A DNA stretch of 63,833 bases, from the NCBI RefSeq assembly GCF_007680605.1, contig NZ_VEIO01000014.1, positions 1 through 63,833 on the forward strand, in the 5' to 3' direction. Every line of letters begins with the position of its first letter. Within the stretch, counting starts at the first letter, position 1. The notes under the pieces are model-generated. The model was not told the origin of the DNA, ran no database searches, and was given only the letters and a program-made list of their open reading frames with translations. This document shows positions 44,563 through 53,615 of the stretch, piece after piece. The position numbers were made by a program, and so were the translations under genes. Source of the DNA: Paenibacillus xylanexedens (GTDB taxonomy: Bacteria > Bacillota > Bacilli > Paenibacillales > Paenibacillaceae).

Positions 44563-45084
44563 TCAGCCTCGTCTCCAGCGTTCAAATTGCTTTAAAATAT
44601 CCGGGCTTAATTTGCCCCCGATTGTATTCCGGGTTGATCTTGCCTGATCCTCTGCAAGCCGTTGTTGCAATTCCTTTTCATTTTGTTCCACTTCAATCAG
44701 CAGCTCTCTGGCAGATACGCGCAACGCTCCCTGTCCAAAGATAACATGTTGCTCTACCATATCGCTGGTAGCTACATAGATTTGGCGTCTTCGCATGCTT
44801 AGTTCCCGAACGAGTCTCTCGATACATTCGTCTGCCGTCTCTTTTTCCTTTGTAAAATGAACTTCCACTTTGCTCTGTGTAAAGGATTTACCGAGTCCTG
44901 GCACAAGGTAGGCGTCAAACACAACAATGACTCGGCGGCCGGAGAAAGCCTGATAGTCCGCAAGACGAAAGAGGAGCCTGTTCCGCGCTTCTTCCAATCC
45001 ACTTTCGGCTAGTTTGGATAATTCAGGCCAGCCGCCAATCATGTTATACCCGTCTACAAGAAGCACATCACGGGAATCAGCCAT
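44563..45084 (-). CDS. rae1: NYN-domain ribosome-dependent mRNA endonuclease Rae1
   Basis: A 173-residue PIN-like/NYN nuclease (formerly YacP). Acidic residues start with Asp11 in LLVDGYNMIGG, then an internal VVFDAY and the TADECIERL segment. B. subtilis Rae1 enters the ribosomal A site and cuts certain mRNAs. It lies 5 nt after rlmB and is the last gene of the cysE operon before sigH. The C-terminal half is charged and helical. Confidence 0.85.
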   Translation of the reverse strand: MADSRDVLLVDGYNMIGGWPELSKLAESGLEEARNRLLFRLADYQAFSGRRVIVVFDAYLVPGLGKSFTQSKVEVHFTKEKETADECIERLVRELSMRRRQIYVATSDMVEQHVIFGQGALRVSARELLIEVEQNEKELQQRLAEDQARSTRNTIGGKLSPDILKQFERWRRG

Positions 45085-45089
45085 ATCAT

Positions 45090-45842
45090 CTATTCCTGCT
45101 CTTGGCGAGCACGAAGCACCTCATACATAACAACACCAGCTGCCACAGAGGCATTCAGGGAATTAATCTGGCCTTGCATAGGCAATTTGACCAGCACATC
45201 GCATTTCTCACGAATAAGACGTCCCATACCTTTATTTTCATTCCCGATGACGAGTGCGACCGGCCCTGTAAATACTCCATTGCCAAATACACCTTCACGC
45301 GCGGTAACATCTGTACCTACAACCCATACGCCTTCTTCTTTCAAACGATCAATCGTCTGCGCCAGATTGCTTACACGAGCGACTGGAACATACTCAGCTG
45401 CACCTGCTGATGTCTTAGACACTGTTGCAGTTACAGCCGCTGAGCGCCGTTTGGGAACAATAACGCCGTGAGCTCCTGTGCAGTCCGCTGTACGCAAGAT
45501 AGAACCCAGATTATGAGGGTCTTCAATCTCATCAAGCAAAATTAAAAACGGATGTTCATTTTTAGATTTGGCTGCTTCCAAAATATCTTCAACCTCTGCA
45601 TAGGCATAGGGCGCTGCCTGCGCAACTACACCCTGATGTTGAATACCAGGAACCGTCTGGTCCAGCTTGCGCTTGTCCACATGCTGAATGACAATCCCCT
45701 GTTTTTTGGCTTCCGCAATAATCGGTTGCGTCAAATGTTTCTGTGCTGTATCAGCAATCCATATTTTATTAATGGTCCGGCCTGATCGCAACGCCTCCGT
45801 TACGGAGTGTTTACCGGCAATCCATTCTTCTTCCATCCTCAT
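45090..45842 (-). CDS. rlmB: 23S rRNA (guanosine-2'-O)-methyltransferase RlmB
   Basis: A 250-residue SpoU-family enzyme. The knot motifs are visible: NLGSILRTAD (111-120), VIGNENKGMG (198-207) and LPMQGQINSLNAS (220-232). The N-terminal substrate-binding domain starts at IAGKHSVTEAL. RlmB methylates G2251 (E. coli numbering) in the P loop of 23S rRNA. The ATG at 45842 has AGAGG close upstream; the ATG two codons later is also possible. Confidence 0.88.
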   Translation of the reverse strand: MRMEEEWIAGKHSVTEALRSGRTINKIWIADTAQKHLTQPIIAEAKKQGIVIQHVDKRKLDQTVPGIQHQGVVAQAAPYAYAEVEDILEAAKSKNEHPFLILLDEIEDPHNLGSILRTADCTGAHGVIVPKRRSAAVTATVSKTSAGAAEYVPVARVSNLAQTIDRLKEEGVWVVGTDVTAREGVFGNGVFTGPVALVIGNENKGMGRLIREKCDVLVKLPMQGQINSLNASVAAGVVMYEVLRARQEQE

Positions 45843-45887
45843 TCGTTCCTCTCTGTATTGCTTGTTATATATATTTCAACCCTGAAG

Positions 45888-46421
45888 CTATTTCGACGTT
45901 GATGCAGATGCTTGTTCCGCCAGCTCAATACCCAGCCCGATCAGTTGAATCATGCGATCGTGCTGACTACTGCTATACAGGTAACCAACAAGACATTCAA
46001 ACGCCGTTGCATGTCTGTACTCCAGCACATCTGCATTCTTGGGAACACTGCCCGATTTGGCATTCCGCCCTTGCCGCACAACATCTTGCTCTTCTTCAGT
46101 CAGTTCAGCCTCAATACTTGTCAGTATCCGGCTTTGTGCTTTGGCAGATACCAGTTTGGTTGCACTGCGGTGCAGATGGTTAGGACGCATGTTCGCTTTG
46201 GATAACAGATACTGTCTCACGGCAACCTCATATACCGCATCACCGATGTAAGCCAGCGCGATTGGCGGGATCAATCGTGCAGGTCTTGAGGGTGGATATG
46301 GGAACCATCCCCCCTCAAGTCCATTAACCTGATTACTAGTTACTATTTGCTCGGCCTGTTCAGCCCGCTCGACAGAACCAGACAAAACATTCTCTTTTTC
46401 TCCACTCATTTGCGCCGCCAT
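45888..46421 (-). CDS. mrnC: Mini-ribonuclease III
   Basis: A 177-residue RNase III-like protein without a double-stranded-RNA-binding domain. The catalytic signature AYIGDAVYE carries Asp61 and Glu65, and Glu142 lies in FECLVGYLY. In B. subtilis MrnC trims 23S rRNA precursor. The first about 45 residues are low complexity and variable. The start at 46421 has AGGGA upstream and overlaps cysS by 16 nt; an ATG at 46409 would give a 4-nt ATGA overlap and is an alternative. Confidence 0.88.
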   Translation of the reverse strand: MAAQMSGEKENVLSGSVERAEQAEQIVTSNQVNGLEGGWFPYPPSRPARLIPPIALAYIGDAVYEVAVRQYLLSKANMRPNHLHRSATKLVSAKAQSRILTSIEAELTEEEQDVVRQGRNAKSGSVPKNADVLEYRHATAFECLVGYLYSSSQHDRMIQLIGLGIELAEQASASTSK

Positions 46422-47806
46422 CTCATTCCCTGTGCGGTATCCTCCAGCAGAATCCCTTGAGCAGATAGTTCATCACGGATTTCATCTGCACGCGCCCAAT
46501 TTTTAGACTTGCGCGCTTCCACGCGCTCTTGGATCAAGCGTTCAATGTCCTCATCGAGAAGCTCTGGTTCAACGTCTGTATAGATTCGAAGCACTGCATT
46601 AAGTTCTCCAAATAGTTCAAGCAGTGCATGAATCTCAGTAGCATTAACCACATCTTGTTGCAACAACTGGTTCGCTTCCGCTGCCCATTCGAACAACGCC
46701 GTGATTGCATCCGGTGTATTAAAATCATCCTGCATTTTTTCATGATATTGTTGTCGAATCTGGTCTAGCCTTGCTGAAAATTCCGGTGTAACCTCCTGAT
46801 TAACAGACACAGCTCCTAGGCGATGTCTCAGGTTACCTACTGCATTGGCAATCCGATCCACGCTGTTTTGCGCCTGTTCCATCGTATCTTCTGTGAAGTT
46901 GAGTGGGTTACGATAGTGGGTGGACAACATAAAGTAACGAATCGCTTCACGTTTGTACTGATTACGCAGGTCTTTTACCAGAACACCGTTGCCGAGGGAT
47001 TTCGACATTTTTTCGTTATCAATACGAATAAAACCGTTATGCATCCAGTAATTCGCCAAAGGCGCGCCTGTGATTGCCTCGGACTGTGCGCATTCGCATT
47101 CATGGTGAGGGAACTGTAAATCCTGTCCACCCCCGTGAATGTCCAGCGTGTCACCAAGGTATTCTCTTGCCATGGCGGAGCATTCGATATGCCATCCAGG
47201 ACGACCATCCCCCCATGGGCTAGACCAGAAGATCTCGCCTGGTTTGGCTGCTTTCCAGAGCACAAAATCTTCCGGGTGTTCCTTCCGCTCGTCTACACCG
47301 ATTCGAATACCGAATTGCAACTCCTGCAAGTTCTGTTTCGACAATTGACCGTATTTTTCGAACTTGCCTGTTCGATAATATACGTCACCGCCATTTTCAT
47401 ATGCGAAACCTTTTTCAACCAGTTCACGGATAAAATCGATAATCAGCGGCATATTCTCCGTTACCCGTGGATTGCTGCTCGCTTTAGGAATACCGAGTCC
47501 TTCCAGGTCCGCGTAATAAGCGGCAATAAACTTTTCAGCCACATGCGGTACGTCTGTGCCCAGCTGCTCTGCTTTGCGAATCAGTTTGTCATCGACATCG
47601 GTGAAGTTCACGACATAATTCACTTCATGTCCGATCTGCTCCAGATATCCACGAACCGTGTCGAAAAAGATCACCGGACGTGCATTGCCGATATGAATGT
47701 AGTCATAGACGGTTGGTCCGCACACATACATTTTTACTTTGCCAGGCTCTTGTGGAACAAACTCCTCTTTGGTGCGACTCATCGTATTATAAATCTGAAG
47801 CGTCAT
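46406..47806 (-). CDS. cysS: Cysteinyl-tRNA synthetase
   Basis: A 466-residue class I synthetase. The zinc ligand Cys29 is next to the HIGH motif (HIGN, 38-41), and the KMSKS motif is in NEKMSKSLGNG (about 265-275). It charges tRNA-Cys. I start it at the ATG at 47806 (MTLQIYNTMSRTKEEF), with AAAGGAA 8 nt upstream. It follows cysE by 65 nt under the cysteine T-box. Confidence 0.97.
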   Translation of the reverse strand: MTLQIYNTMSRTKEEFVPQEPGKVKMYVCGPTVYDYIHIGNARPVIFFDTVRGYLEQIGHEVNYVVNFTDVDDKLIRKAEQLGTDVPHVAEKFIAAYYADLEGLGIPKASSNPRVTENMPLIIDFIRELVEKGFAYENGGDVYYRTGKFEKYGQLSKQNLQELQFGIRIGVDERKEHPEDFVLWKAAKPGEIFWSSPWGDGRPGWHIECSAMAREYLGDTLDIHGGGQDLQFPHHECECAQSEAITGAPLANYWMHNGFIRIDNEKMSKSLGNGVLVKDLRNQYKREAIRYFMLSTHYRNPLNFTEDTMEQAQNSVDRIANAVGNLRHRLGAVSVNQEVTPEFSARLDQIRQQYHEKMQDDFNTPDAITALFEWAAEANQLLQQDVVNATEIHALLELFGELNAVLRIYTDVEPELLDEDIERLIQERVEARKSKNWARADEIRDELSAQGILLEDTAQGMRWRRK

Positions 47807-47871
47807 AATCACTTTTCCTTTCATTCTAAACTACTTTTACTTGATTCCATGGTTTATGTTTATCGATGGAG

Positions 47872-48525
47872 TTATGTGCATTTCTCAGATTCCCGTGTAT
47901 TTTGCAAATTTCGCACTTCTTCCTGCAACCGTTCTATTTCGCGTTGCATGCTACGCAAAGAGTCAATAACTGGATCGGGCAATTGTTGATTAAGACGATC
48001 CACTCTTCGTCCATCCTGTTTGACGATTCTACCTGGAATGCCCACCACAGTGCTATTTGCAGGAACTTCTTTCAGCACAACGGAGTTTGCTCCGATGTTG
48101 CTCTGATCCCCCACACGAAATGATCCCAGTACCTTTGCGCCAGATGAGATAACCACATTATTACCAATCGTGGGGTGTCTCTTTCCTTTTTCTTTCCCTG
48201 TTCCCCCAAGAGTTACTCCTTGGTAGATCACGACATCGTCACCAATCTCACAGGTTTCTCCAATAACAACACCCATACCATGGTCAATGAACAAACGATC
48301 CCCAATTGTAGCTCCAGGGTGAATCTCTATCCCTGTCATAAACCGGCTAACCTGTGATACGAACCGGGCGAGCGAGTACCATCTTCGTTTGTATAGATTG
48401 TGAGCAAATCGATGGGCCCATATGGCATGTAGCCCTGAATACGTAAATACGACTTCAAACCAACTCCGGGCGGCCGGATCATTTTCAAAGACCGTCTGGA
48501 TATCGGATCTGATCTTTTTGAACAT
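47872..48525 (-). CDS. cysE: Serine O-acetyltransferase
   Basis: A 217-residue enzyme that acetylates serine for cysteine synthesis. A helical N-terminal domain is followed by a left-handed beta helix of hexapeptide repeats (about 65-165; GVVIGETCEIGDDVVIYQGV, and GKRHPTIGNNVVISSGA). His81 in FIDHGMG and His146-type residues form the active site; I give only the first with certainty. GAGGGG precedes the ATG. It is the first gene under the T-box. Together with cysH and sat in the same window it completes much of the sulfate-to-cysteine route. Confidence 0.95.
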   Translation of the reverse strand: MFKKIRSDIQTVFENDPAARSWFEVVFTYSGLHAIWAHRFAHNLYKRRWYSLARFVSQVSRFMTGIEIHPGATIGDRLFIDHGMGVVIGETCEIGDDVVIYQGVTLGGTGKEKGKRHPTIGNNVVISSGAKVLGSFRVGDQSNIGANSVVLKEVPANSTVVGIPGRIVKQDGRRVDRLNQQLPDPVIDSLRSMQREIERLQEEVRNLQNTRESEKCT

Positions 48526-48611
48526 GCTCGTTCCCCTCTTGTTCCGGTTCTCGTCCTCCGGGTTCGCCGGACGGCGTGTTCCTTGGTAGTATACTTGCGC
48601 ACTCGCCTAAA

Positions 48612-48975
48612 CAAAAAACGCCCCTGCAGCACGAAGCTGCAGAGGCGTTAATCGCGGTCCCACTCTGCTTGGCTCATTCCACCTCTTAAATAAAAGGAAT
48701 GAGCCCTCTGGCGGCTCGGTAACGGGAACCAGTCGTCGCCATCTATCCTGACGTTTTCCTCTATTCAATGAATAGAAGCGGGGCCGGATTCGACGGTGCA
48801 GCTCACGGGTGCATTTCAGACTGCCGGACAGTGGATGACTCGCAGCCTCCACTTGCTTGAACAGATATAATCTCTGTTCTTGTGTGGGGCCATCCTCTCT
48901 GGATCTGTCCAAATCAGCTTACTTCTCCCGGTCTTTGCTGTTCTATATGAACGTATTATGACAATTCAACCTTGT
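48612..48975 (-). promoter_or_regulatory. Cysteine T-box leader of cysE-cysS
   Basis: The minus strand carries the T-box AGAGTGGGACCGCG (48653-48666) before a terminator with 14-bp arms (48617-48630 and 48636-48649, then T6). Upstream is a long stem I with a GAGAGG block. The likely specifier codon is TGC (48811-48813) in the context GAAATGCACC, so uncharged tRNA-Cys should open transcription. The leader is about 360 nt. An analogous T-box lies between gltX and cysE in B. subtilis. Confidence 0.92.
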
Positions 48976-48981
48976 GTTGCT

Positions 48982-49010
48982 ATTATAGCGAAAAGCCTTC
49001 GCACTGACAA
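48982..49010 (-). promoter_or_regulatory. Promoter of the T-box leader
   Basis: TTGTCA (49005-49010), a 17-nt spacer and TATAAT (48982-48987) on the minus strand. It lies downstream of gltX, so cysE-cysS can be expressed apart from gltX. Confidence 0.85.
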
Positions 49011-49049
49011 CCAGCAGAATCCAACTACATAAGTTGAGGTAATGAATAG

Positions 49050-50504
49050 TTACACTCGTGCCAGCAAACGCTGGGTGACCGTGTCTCTGCCCAGTAGCAC
49101 AATGGTCTGATTGAGATCACGTCCATGGGTCTGCCCCGTCAAAGCAACGCGGATTGGCATAAAGAGCTGTTTGCCCTTAAAGCCTGTTTCCTTCTGCACT
49201 TCCTTGATCAATGCAGCCATTTTGCTTGGCGTGAACTCATCACTAGCTTGTACTTTATCCGCAAATGCCTTCAGCACAGTTGGAACCTGTTCTTCAGCAA
49301 GTACCGCAGCGCCTTCGCTTTCCAGTTCAACTTCGGAACGGAAGAACACTTCGGACAGTTCTACGATATCGGATGCCGCATTCATCTGCTCCTGATAGAG
49401 ATGTACGAGCGTATACGCCCACTCTTTTTGCTCCGCAGACAGGTCCGCAGGCAGACGTCCTGCTTTTTGCAGATGCGGAATAGCCATCTCGGCAATCCGT
49501 GCAGGGTCCGCATTTTTGATGTAATGGTTATTCAAGTGCGCCAGCTTATGTGTATCAAATACGGCCGGGCTCTTGGATAGACGTTTCGTATCAAAGATGG
49601 AGATCAACTGCTCTTGTGAAAAGATTTCTTCTTCTCCTTCTGGCGACCAGCCAAGCAGGGAGATGAAGTTAAACATCGCTTCTGGCAGATAGCCGAGCTG
49701 ATCATATTGCTCAATAAACTGAATGACGGATTCATCGCGTTTACTCAGTTTTTTGTGGTTTTCATTCACGATCAGCGTCATATGACCGAATTGCGGCGGC
49801 TCCCAGCCAAGCGCTTCATAGATCATCAGCTGACGAGGTGTGTTGGAGATATGATCTTCCCCCCGCAACACGTGGGAGATCTTCATCAAGTGATCGTCCA
49901 CGGCAACGGCATAGTTGTACGTGGGAATGCCATCTTTTTTCACAATGACAAAGTCGCCTGATTCCTTGCTGTTGAACGAAATTGTACCTTTAACCATATC
50001 GTTAAATGTGTATGTGCGATCTGCCGGTACACGGAAACGAATGCTCGCCACGCGGCCTTCAGCTTCAAATGCCTCGATCTGCTCTGGTGTCAGGTCACGG
50101 TGTTTGCCGGAGTAACGCGGGGTCTCTCCGCGAGCCGACTGCTCTTCGCGCTCCTGTTCGAGTTCTTCTTCCGTGCAGTAGCAGCGATAAGCCAGACCTT
50201 TGTCCAGCAGTTCCTGCGTGTATTTGCGGTACAGATCCAGACGCTCCGTCTGACGGTACGGCCCGTATTCTCCGCCTACATCGATACTCTCATCCCACTC
50301 GATCCCGAGCCATTTCAAGTATTTCAGCTGGCTTTCTTCTCCGCCCGCAATGTTGCGCTTCACGTCCGTATCTTCGATACGAATGATAAATTTTCCGTTA
50401 TTGTGTTTGGCATACAAGTAGTTAAACAGCGCCGTACGGGCGTTCCCGATATGCAGGTGTCCCGTTGGGCTTGGCGCGTAGCGCACCCGAATTTCTGTGC
50501 TCAT
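49050..50504 (-). CDS. gltX: Glutamyl-tRNA synthetase
   Basis: A 484-residue class I synthetase. HIGH-type motif HLHIG (16-20) and KMSKS-type KLSKRD (about 249-254). In Bacillales GltX also mischarges tRNA-Gln, which is then amidated by GatCAB. CTEEELEQERE and other charged insertions are normal. GGAGG lies 7 nt upstream. It follows ispF by 33 nt. No terminator is evident between it and the T-box promoter. Confidence 0.97.
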   Translation of the reverse strand: MSTEIRVRYAPSPTGHLHIGNARTALFNYLYAKHNNGKFIIRIEDTDVKRNIAGGEESQLKYLKWLGIEWDESIDVGGEYGPYRQTERLDLYRKYTQELLDKGLAYRCYCTEEELEQEREEQSARGETPRYSGKHRDLTPEQIEAFEAEGRVASIRFRVPADRTYTFNDMVKGTISFNSKESGDFVIVKKDGIPTYNYAVAVDDHLMKISHVLRGEDHISNTPRQLMIYEALGWEPPQFGHMTLIVNENHKKLSKRDESVIQFIEQYDQLGYLPEAMFNFISLLGWSPEGEEEIFSQEQLISIFDTKRLSKSPAVFDTHKLAHLNNHYIKNADPARIAEMAIPHLQKAGRLPADLSAEQKEWAYTLVHLYQEQMNAASDIVELSEVFFRSEVELESEGAAVLAEEQVPTVLKAFADKVQASDEFTPSKMAALIKEVQKETGFKGKQLFMPIRVALTGQTHGRDLNQTIVLLGRDTVTQRLLARV

Positions 50505-50537
50505 ATGATTCCCTCCGTCTCTAATTGATTGATGATA

Positions 50538-51014
50538 TCACACACGTACCAGGCATACAACGGATTGGGCGGCAATTCCCTCTCCCCGTCCTGGGAAACC
50601 CAATTGCTCGGTTGTTGTTGCCTTTACGTTCACTTGTGTTACATCCGCTTCCAGCGCTTTGGCAATTACCTCAGCCATCTGCGGGATATACGGTGCCATC
50701 TTTGGCTTCTGGGCAATAATCGTTGAATCAATATTCCCAAGCTTATAGCCGCGATCCTTCACAAGCTGCCATACATGCTCTAGTAGTTTCAAGCTATCTG
50801 CATCCTTGAATTCCGGGTCGGTGTCCGGAAAATGCTTGCCGATATCCCCAAGTGCCAGCGCGCCAAGAATAGCATCGCTGATGGCGTGCAGCAACACGTC
50901 TGCGTCCGAGTGACCCAGCAGCCCTTTTTCATAAGGAATCGTTACCCCGCCAATAATACACGGTCTACCTTCCACCAACTGGTGCACGTCAAATCCTTGT
51001 CCTACACGTATCAT
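50538..51014 (-). CDS. ispF: 2-C-methyl-D-erythritol 2,4-cyclodiphosphate synthase
   Basis: A 158-residue MEP-pathway enzyme of isoprenoid synthesis. Zinc ligands Asp9, His11 and His43 are visible (GFDVHQL; LLHAISDA), with the GHSDADV and DIGKHFPDTD motifs. Its ATG overlaps the ispD stop by four bases (ATGA), so the two steps of the same pathway are translated together. Confidence 0.96.
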   Translation of the reverse strand: MIRVGQGFDVHQLVEGRPCIIGGVTIPYEKGLLGHSDADVLLHAISDAILGALALGDIGKHFPDTDPEFKDADSLKLLEHVWQLVKDRGYKLGNIDSTIIAQKPKMAPYIPQMAEVIAKALEADVTQVNVKATTTEQLGFPGRGEGIAAQSVVCLVRV

Positions 51015-51703
51015 CGCTTCTTCTCTCCCTCAAGCCAAAACGCGGCATACTGTAAATCTTCCGGTGTCGTTAGTTTGATGTTGGTATAACTGCCTTCCAC
51101 AACCTTAACCGACATTCCCTGGCGCTCAGCCAGCATGGCATCATCCGTCCCCAGAAACCCGTCACGTTCCGCGGATTCGTAAGCCTCCAGCAGGGAAGAA
51201 AGACGAAAAGCCTGCGGGGTTTGAATGCTCCACAGACTGCTGCGCTCCGGCGTCGCTGTAACGATACCTTCCGCATTCACTTGTTTGATCGTATCCTTCA
51301 CCGGCACAGCCAGCACAGCACCTTCGCCTGATTCGGCGGCAGCCATACATTCTCTAATCTGCTCGCGGGTCACAAATGGACGCACCCCGTCGTGAACGAG
51401 AACCCCATCGGTACTGAGCGCCCGAAGGCCTTCATGAACCGAATGCTGTCTCTCTTTCCCTCCGGGGATCACGCGGACACGCGTTTCCAGTTGGTATTCT
51501 TTTACCCATTCCAGGCATCGTTCAACATCTGCAGCACCTGTAACCAGAATCATCTCACGGATCTCGTCCAGAGCCGCAAATACTTCAAGCGTATGTATGA
51601 AAACGGGCTTGTCCTGCAGCAGCAAAAACTGTTTGCTCTCGGTCGTTCCCATTCGGGTTCCCCGGCCTGCCGCCACAATGACAACGCCCCACCCTTTATC
51701 CAT
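51011..51703 (-). CDS. ispD: 2-C-methyl-D-erythritol 4-phosphate cytidylyltransferase
   Basis: A 230-residue MEP-pathway enzyme that couples CTP to methylerythritol phosphate. The nucleotide loop AAGRGTRMG (11-19) and Lys24 are at the N-terminus; VHDGVRPFV and PVKDTIKQV are family blocks. It lies about 100 nt after the PIN/TRAM gene and is fused in translation to ispF by overlap. Confidence 0.96.
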   Translation of the reverse strand: MDKGWGVVIVAAGRGTRMGTTESKQFLLLQDKPVFIHTLEVFAALDEIREMILVTGAADVERCLEWVKEYQLETRVRVIPGGKERQHSVHEGLRALSTDGVLVHDGVRPFVTREQIRECMAAAESGEGAVLAVPVKDTIKQVNAEGIVTATPERSSLWSIQTPQAFRLSSLLEAYESAERDGFLGTDDAMLAERQGMSVKVVEGSYTNIKLTTPEDLQYAAFWLEGEKKR

Positions 51704-51805
51704 GCCGCAATCCCTGCCTTGTCTGTCAGTTTATCGCCGGGCGACAATTCATATCTCCATCGATATCCATCATCGTACAACGATACACTACCCATCATAC
51801 CGCTT

Positions 51806-52891
51806 TTATTGGGCTTTTTCCAACAGTTTCGGCTTGGCAAAAATCATTCGTCCCGCAGACGTCTGTAGCACACTCGTCACCAGCACTTCCATCATCATGC
51901 CGATATACTCGCGTCCACCTTCCACCACAATCATCGTTCCATCATCCAAATAGGCTACGCCTTGTCCATGCTCTTTGCCGTCTTTGATAATCTGTACCAT
52001 GATCTCTTCCCCCGGCAGTACAACTGGTTTCACCGCGTTTGCCAAGTCATTAATGTTAAGTACGGATACGCCCTGGAGCTCACAAACCTTATTCAGGTTA
52101 AAATCGTTGGTAACCACTTTGCCTTGTAATACTTTAGCGAGCTTTACCAGTTTGCTGTCCACCTCGGAGATTTCTTCGAAATCGCCTTCGTAAATCAATA
52201 CCTGTACATCAAGCTCCTTCTGGATTTTATTCAAAATGTCCAGCCCACGGCGCCCGCGGTTGCGCTTGAGCAGATCCGACGAGTCTGCAATATGTTGCAG
52301 CTCTTCCAGTACAAATTCCGGGATGACAATCGTGCCTTCGATGAATCCGGTTTTGCAGATATCTGCGATTCTGCCGTCAATAATGACGCTGGTGTCCAAA
52401 ATTTTATGTTCTTCCAGTCTTCGCTCTTCTTCAGGCTCAGGGTGCCCCCATCGTCCCGACTTCCAGAATGCCGCCAGATCGTCTTTCTTGGCCATGGCCA
52501 AGCTATAACCCGAATATGCAGCGATCACCGTGAGTGCCACCTGTAGCACCTCTCCTGCGGTTCCGAGCCAAGCCAGGCAAGGATACATCAGTAATGCTAC
52601 GAGTAATCCAGCCACGATGCCTGTTGCGCCAGCAGCAAGCTCGTTCATGGGTATTCTGGCCAAAGAATCGATACCGCTGTTTAATCTGTTAGCCATCATT
52701 GTGCCGCCGATCGTGCATACGGACATAAAAAGTACTGCTCCCAGCAGTGTTGATACACCCGCACCCAGCAGTCCCGCTGATTGAATCCATTCAGCCATCC
52801 AAGGAATGGACTTGCCTGCCAGATGATAAGCCGTGTACCCGAACCATGCGCCGCACAATCCAGTAAAAGTTAAAATGCCTTTTCTCCACAT
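51806..52891 (-). CDS. PIN/TRAM domain membrane protein (YacL family)
   Basis: A 361-residue protein with four membrane segments in the first about 130 residues. A cytoplasmic PIN domain follows (about 165-285; KILDTSVIIDGRIADI begins it with a metal-binding Asp), then a C-terminal TRAM domain (about 300-360). Homologues stand between disA and ispD in Bacillales. A nuclease role is suggested by the fold, but the target is unknown. The ATG at 52891 is preceded by GGAGG at 11 nt; a GTG four codons upstream overlaps it. Confidence 0.85.
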   Translation of the reverse strand: MWRKGILTFTGLCGAWFGYTAYHLAGKSIPWMAEWIQSAGLLGAGVSTLLGAVLFMSVCTIGGTMMANRLNSGIDSLARIPMNELAAGATGIVAGLLVALLMYPCLAWLGTAGEVLQVALTVIAAYSGYSLAMAKKDDLAAFWKSGRWGHPEPEEERRLEEHKILDTSVIIDGRIADICKTGFIEGTIVIPEFVLEELQHIADSSDLLKRNRGRRGLDILNKIQKELDVQVLIYEGDFEEISEVDSKLVKLAKVLQGKVVTNDFNLNKVCELQGVSVLNINDLANAVKPVVLPGEEIMVQIIKDGKEHGQGVAYLDDGTMIVVEGGREYIGMMMEVLVTSVLQTSAGRMIFAKPKLLEKAQ

Positions 52892-53001
52892 GAGTTCCTG
52901 CACCTCCTCAAATCATTCTTCATTTTCATATCCAGTATGATCCAATTATCCAAAACCTAATCGCGTCAGCATGAAGTTTTTGGAAATCTTGTACTCGTCA
53001 G

Positions 53002-53031
53002 TTGAAAGTAAGACTTTTATTGGCATATAAT
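53002..53031 (+). promoter_or_regulatory. Promoter of the small plus-strand gene
   Basis: TTGAAA (53002-53007), an 18-nt spacer and TATAAT (53026-53031) on the plus strand, about 30 nt before the ATG. Confidence 0.7.
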
Positions 53032-53063
53032 GAATTCAATTCATATCCGAGGTGAGTGGCAAA

Positions 53064-53459
53064 ATGAGTACGCTAAGTTTACAGGCTTTTCAGGATCAAG
53101 TTTCCGAACTGTTGCTGCGCCATCGCAGCCTGATTGATGTACTGTCGAAAACGGGACAAGCCGGAGCCTCTGTTAACCGCGCTGTGTCCAAAGCCATTAC
53201 CGAATGCGGCTGTATTGAGTTGCACGCCACCAAACAGAAATATGCCCCCGAGAGTGATATTTCTCAAGCCAAGGGCCTGCTGGAAACGCATGTGGAAGGT
53301 GAATTGTGTGAGAATTGCAAAGAGGTGATCAGCTCCGAGCTGGGGCGGAACCTGTTCTATATGTCTGCACTTTGCAATCTGCTGGACATCAACATGGAAG
53401 AGGTCGTAAATCACGAATCACAGAAATGTTCGACGCTTGGGATGTTTAATCTGTCTTAG
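53064..53459 (+). CDS. Conserved-looking protein of unknown function, MazG-like helical
   Basis: A 131-residue, largely helical protein, alone on the plus strand between pssA and the PIN/TRAM gene. Cysteines occur as TECGCIEL (about 50-57) and CENCKE (near 90). The C-terminal half, ELGRNLFYMSALCNLLDINM, resembles the second helix pair of MazG-type nucleotide pyrophosphohydrolases, but their usual acidic metal motif (ExxE, then ExxD) is not evident, so catalysis is doubtful. The ATG at 53064 is chosen over a GTG at 53052, which overlaps GAGG. It has its own promoter and terminator. Confidence 0.75.
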   Translation: MSTLSLQAFQDQVSELLLRHRSLIDVLSKTGQAGASVNRAVSKAITECGCIELHATKQKYAPESDISQAKGLLETHVEGELCENCKEVISSELGRNLFYMSALCNLLDINMEEVVNHESQKCSTLGMFNLS

Positions 53460-53503
53460 CTAATCGTCTTTCGTTACTTCGTCATAGATCAAAGAATACA
53501 AAT

Positions 53504-53556
53504 AAAAAGCACGTACACTCCTTGTTAGGAAAAATGTACGTGCTTTTTTTATTTTT
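53504..53556. terminator. Bidirectional terminator between the small gene and pssA
   Basis: AAAAAGCACGTACA (53504-53517) pairs with TGTACGTGCTTTTT (53535-53548), followed by more T. The A-run on the other side serves pssA on the minus strand. Confidence 0.88.
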
Positions 53557-53615
53557 TGAGCTCATAGGGATCTTAGAGTTTGCCGAGTGGTTGGTACTTA
53601 AGTACCCTACCTATT

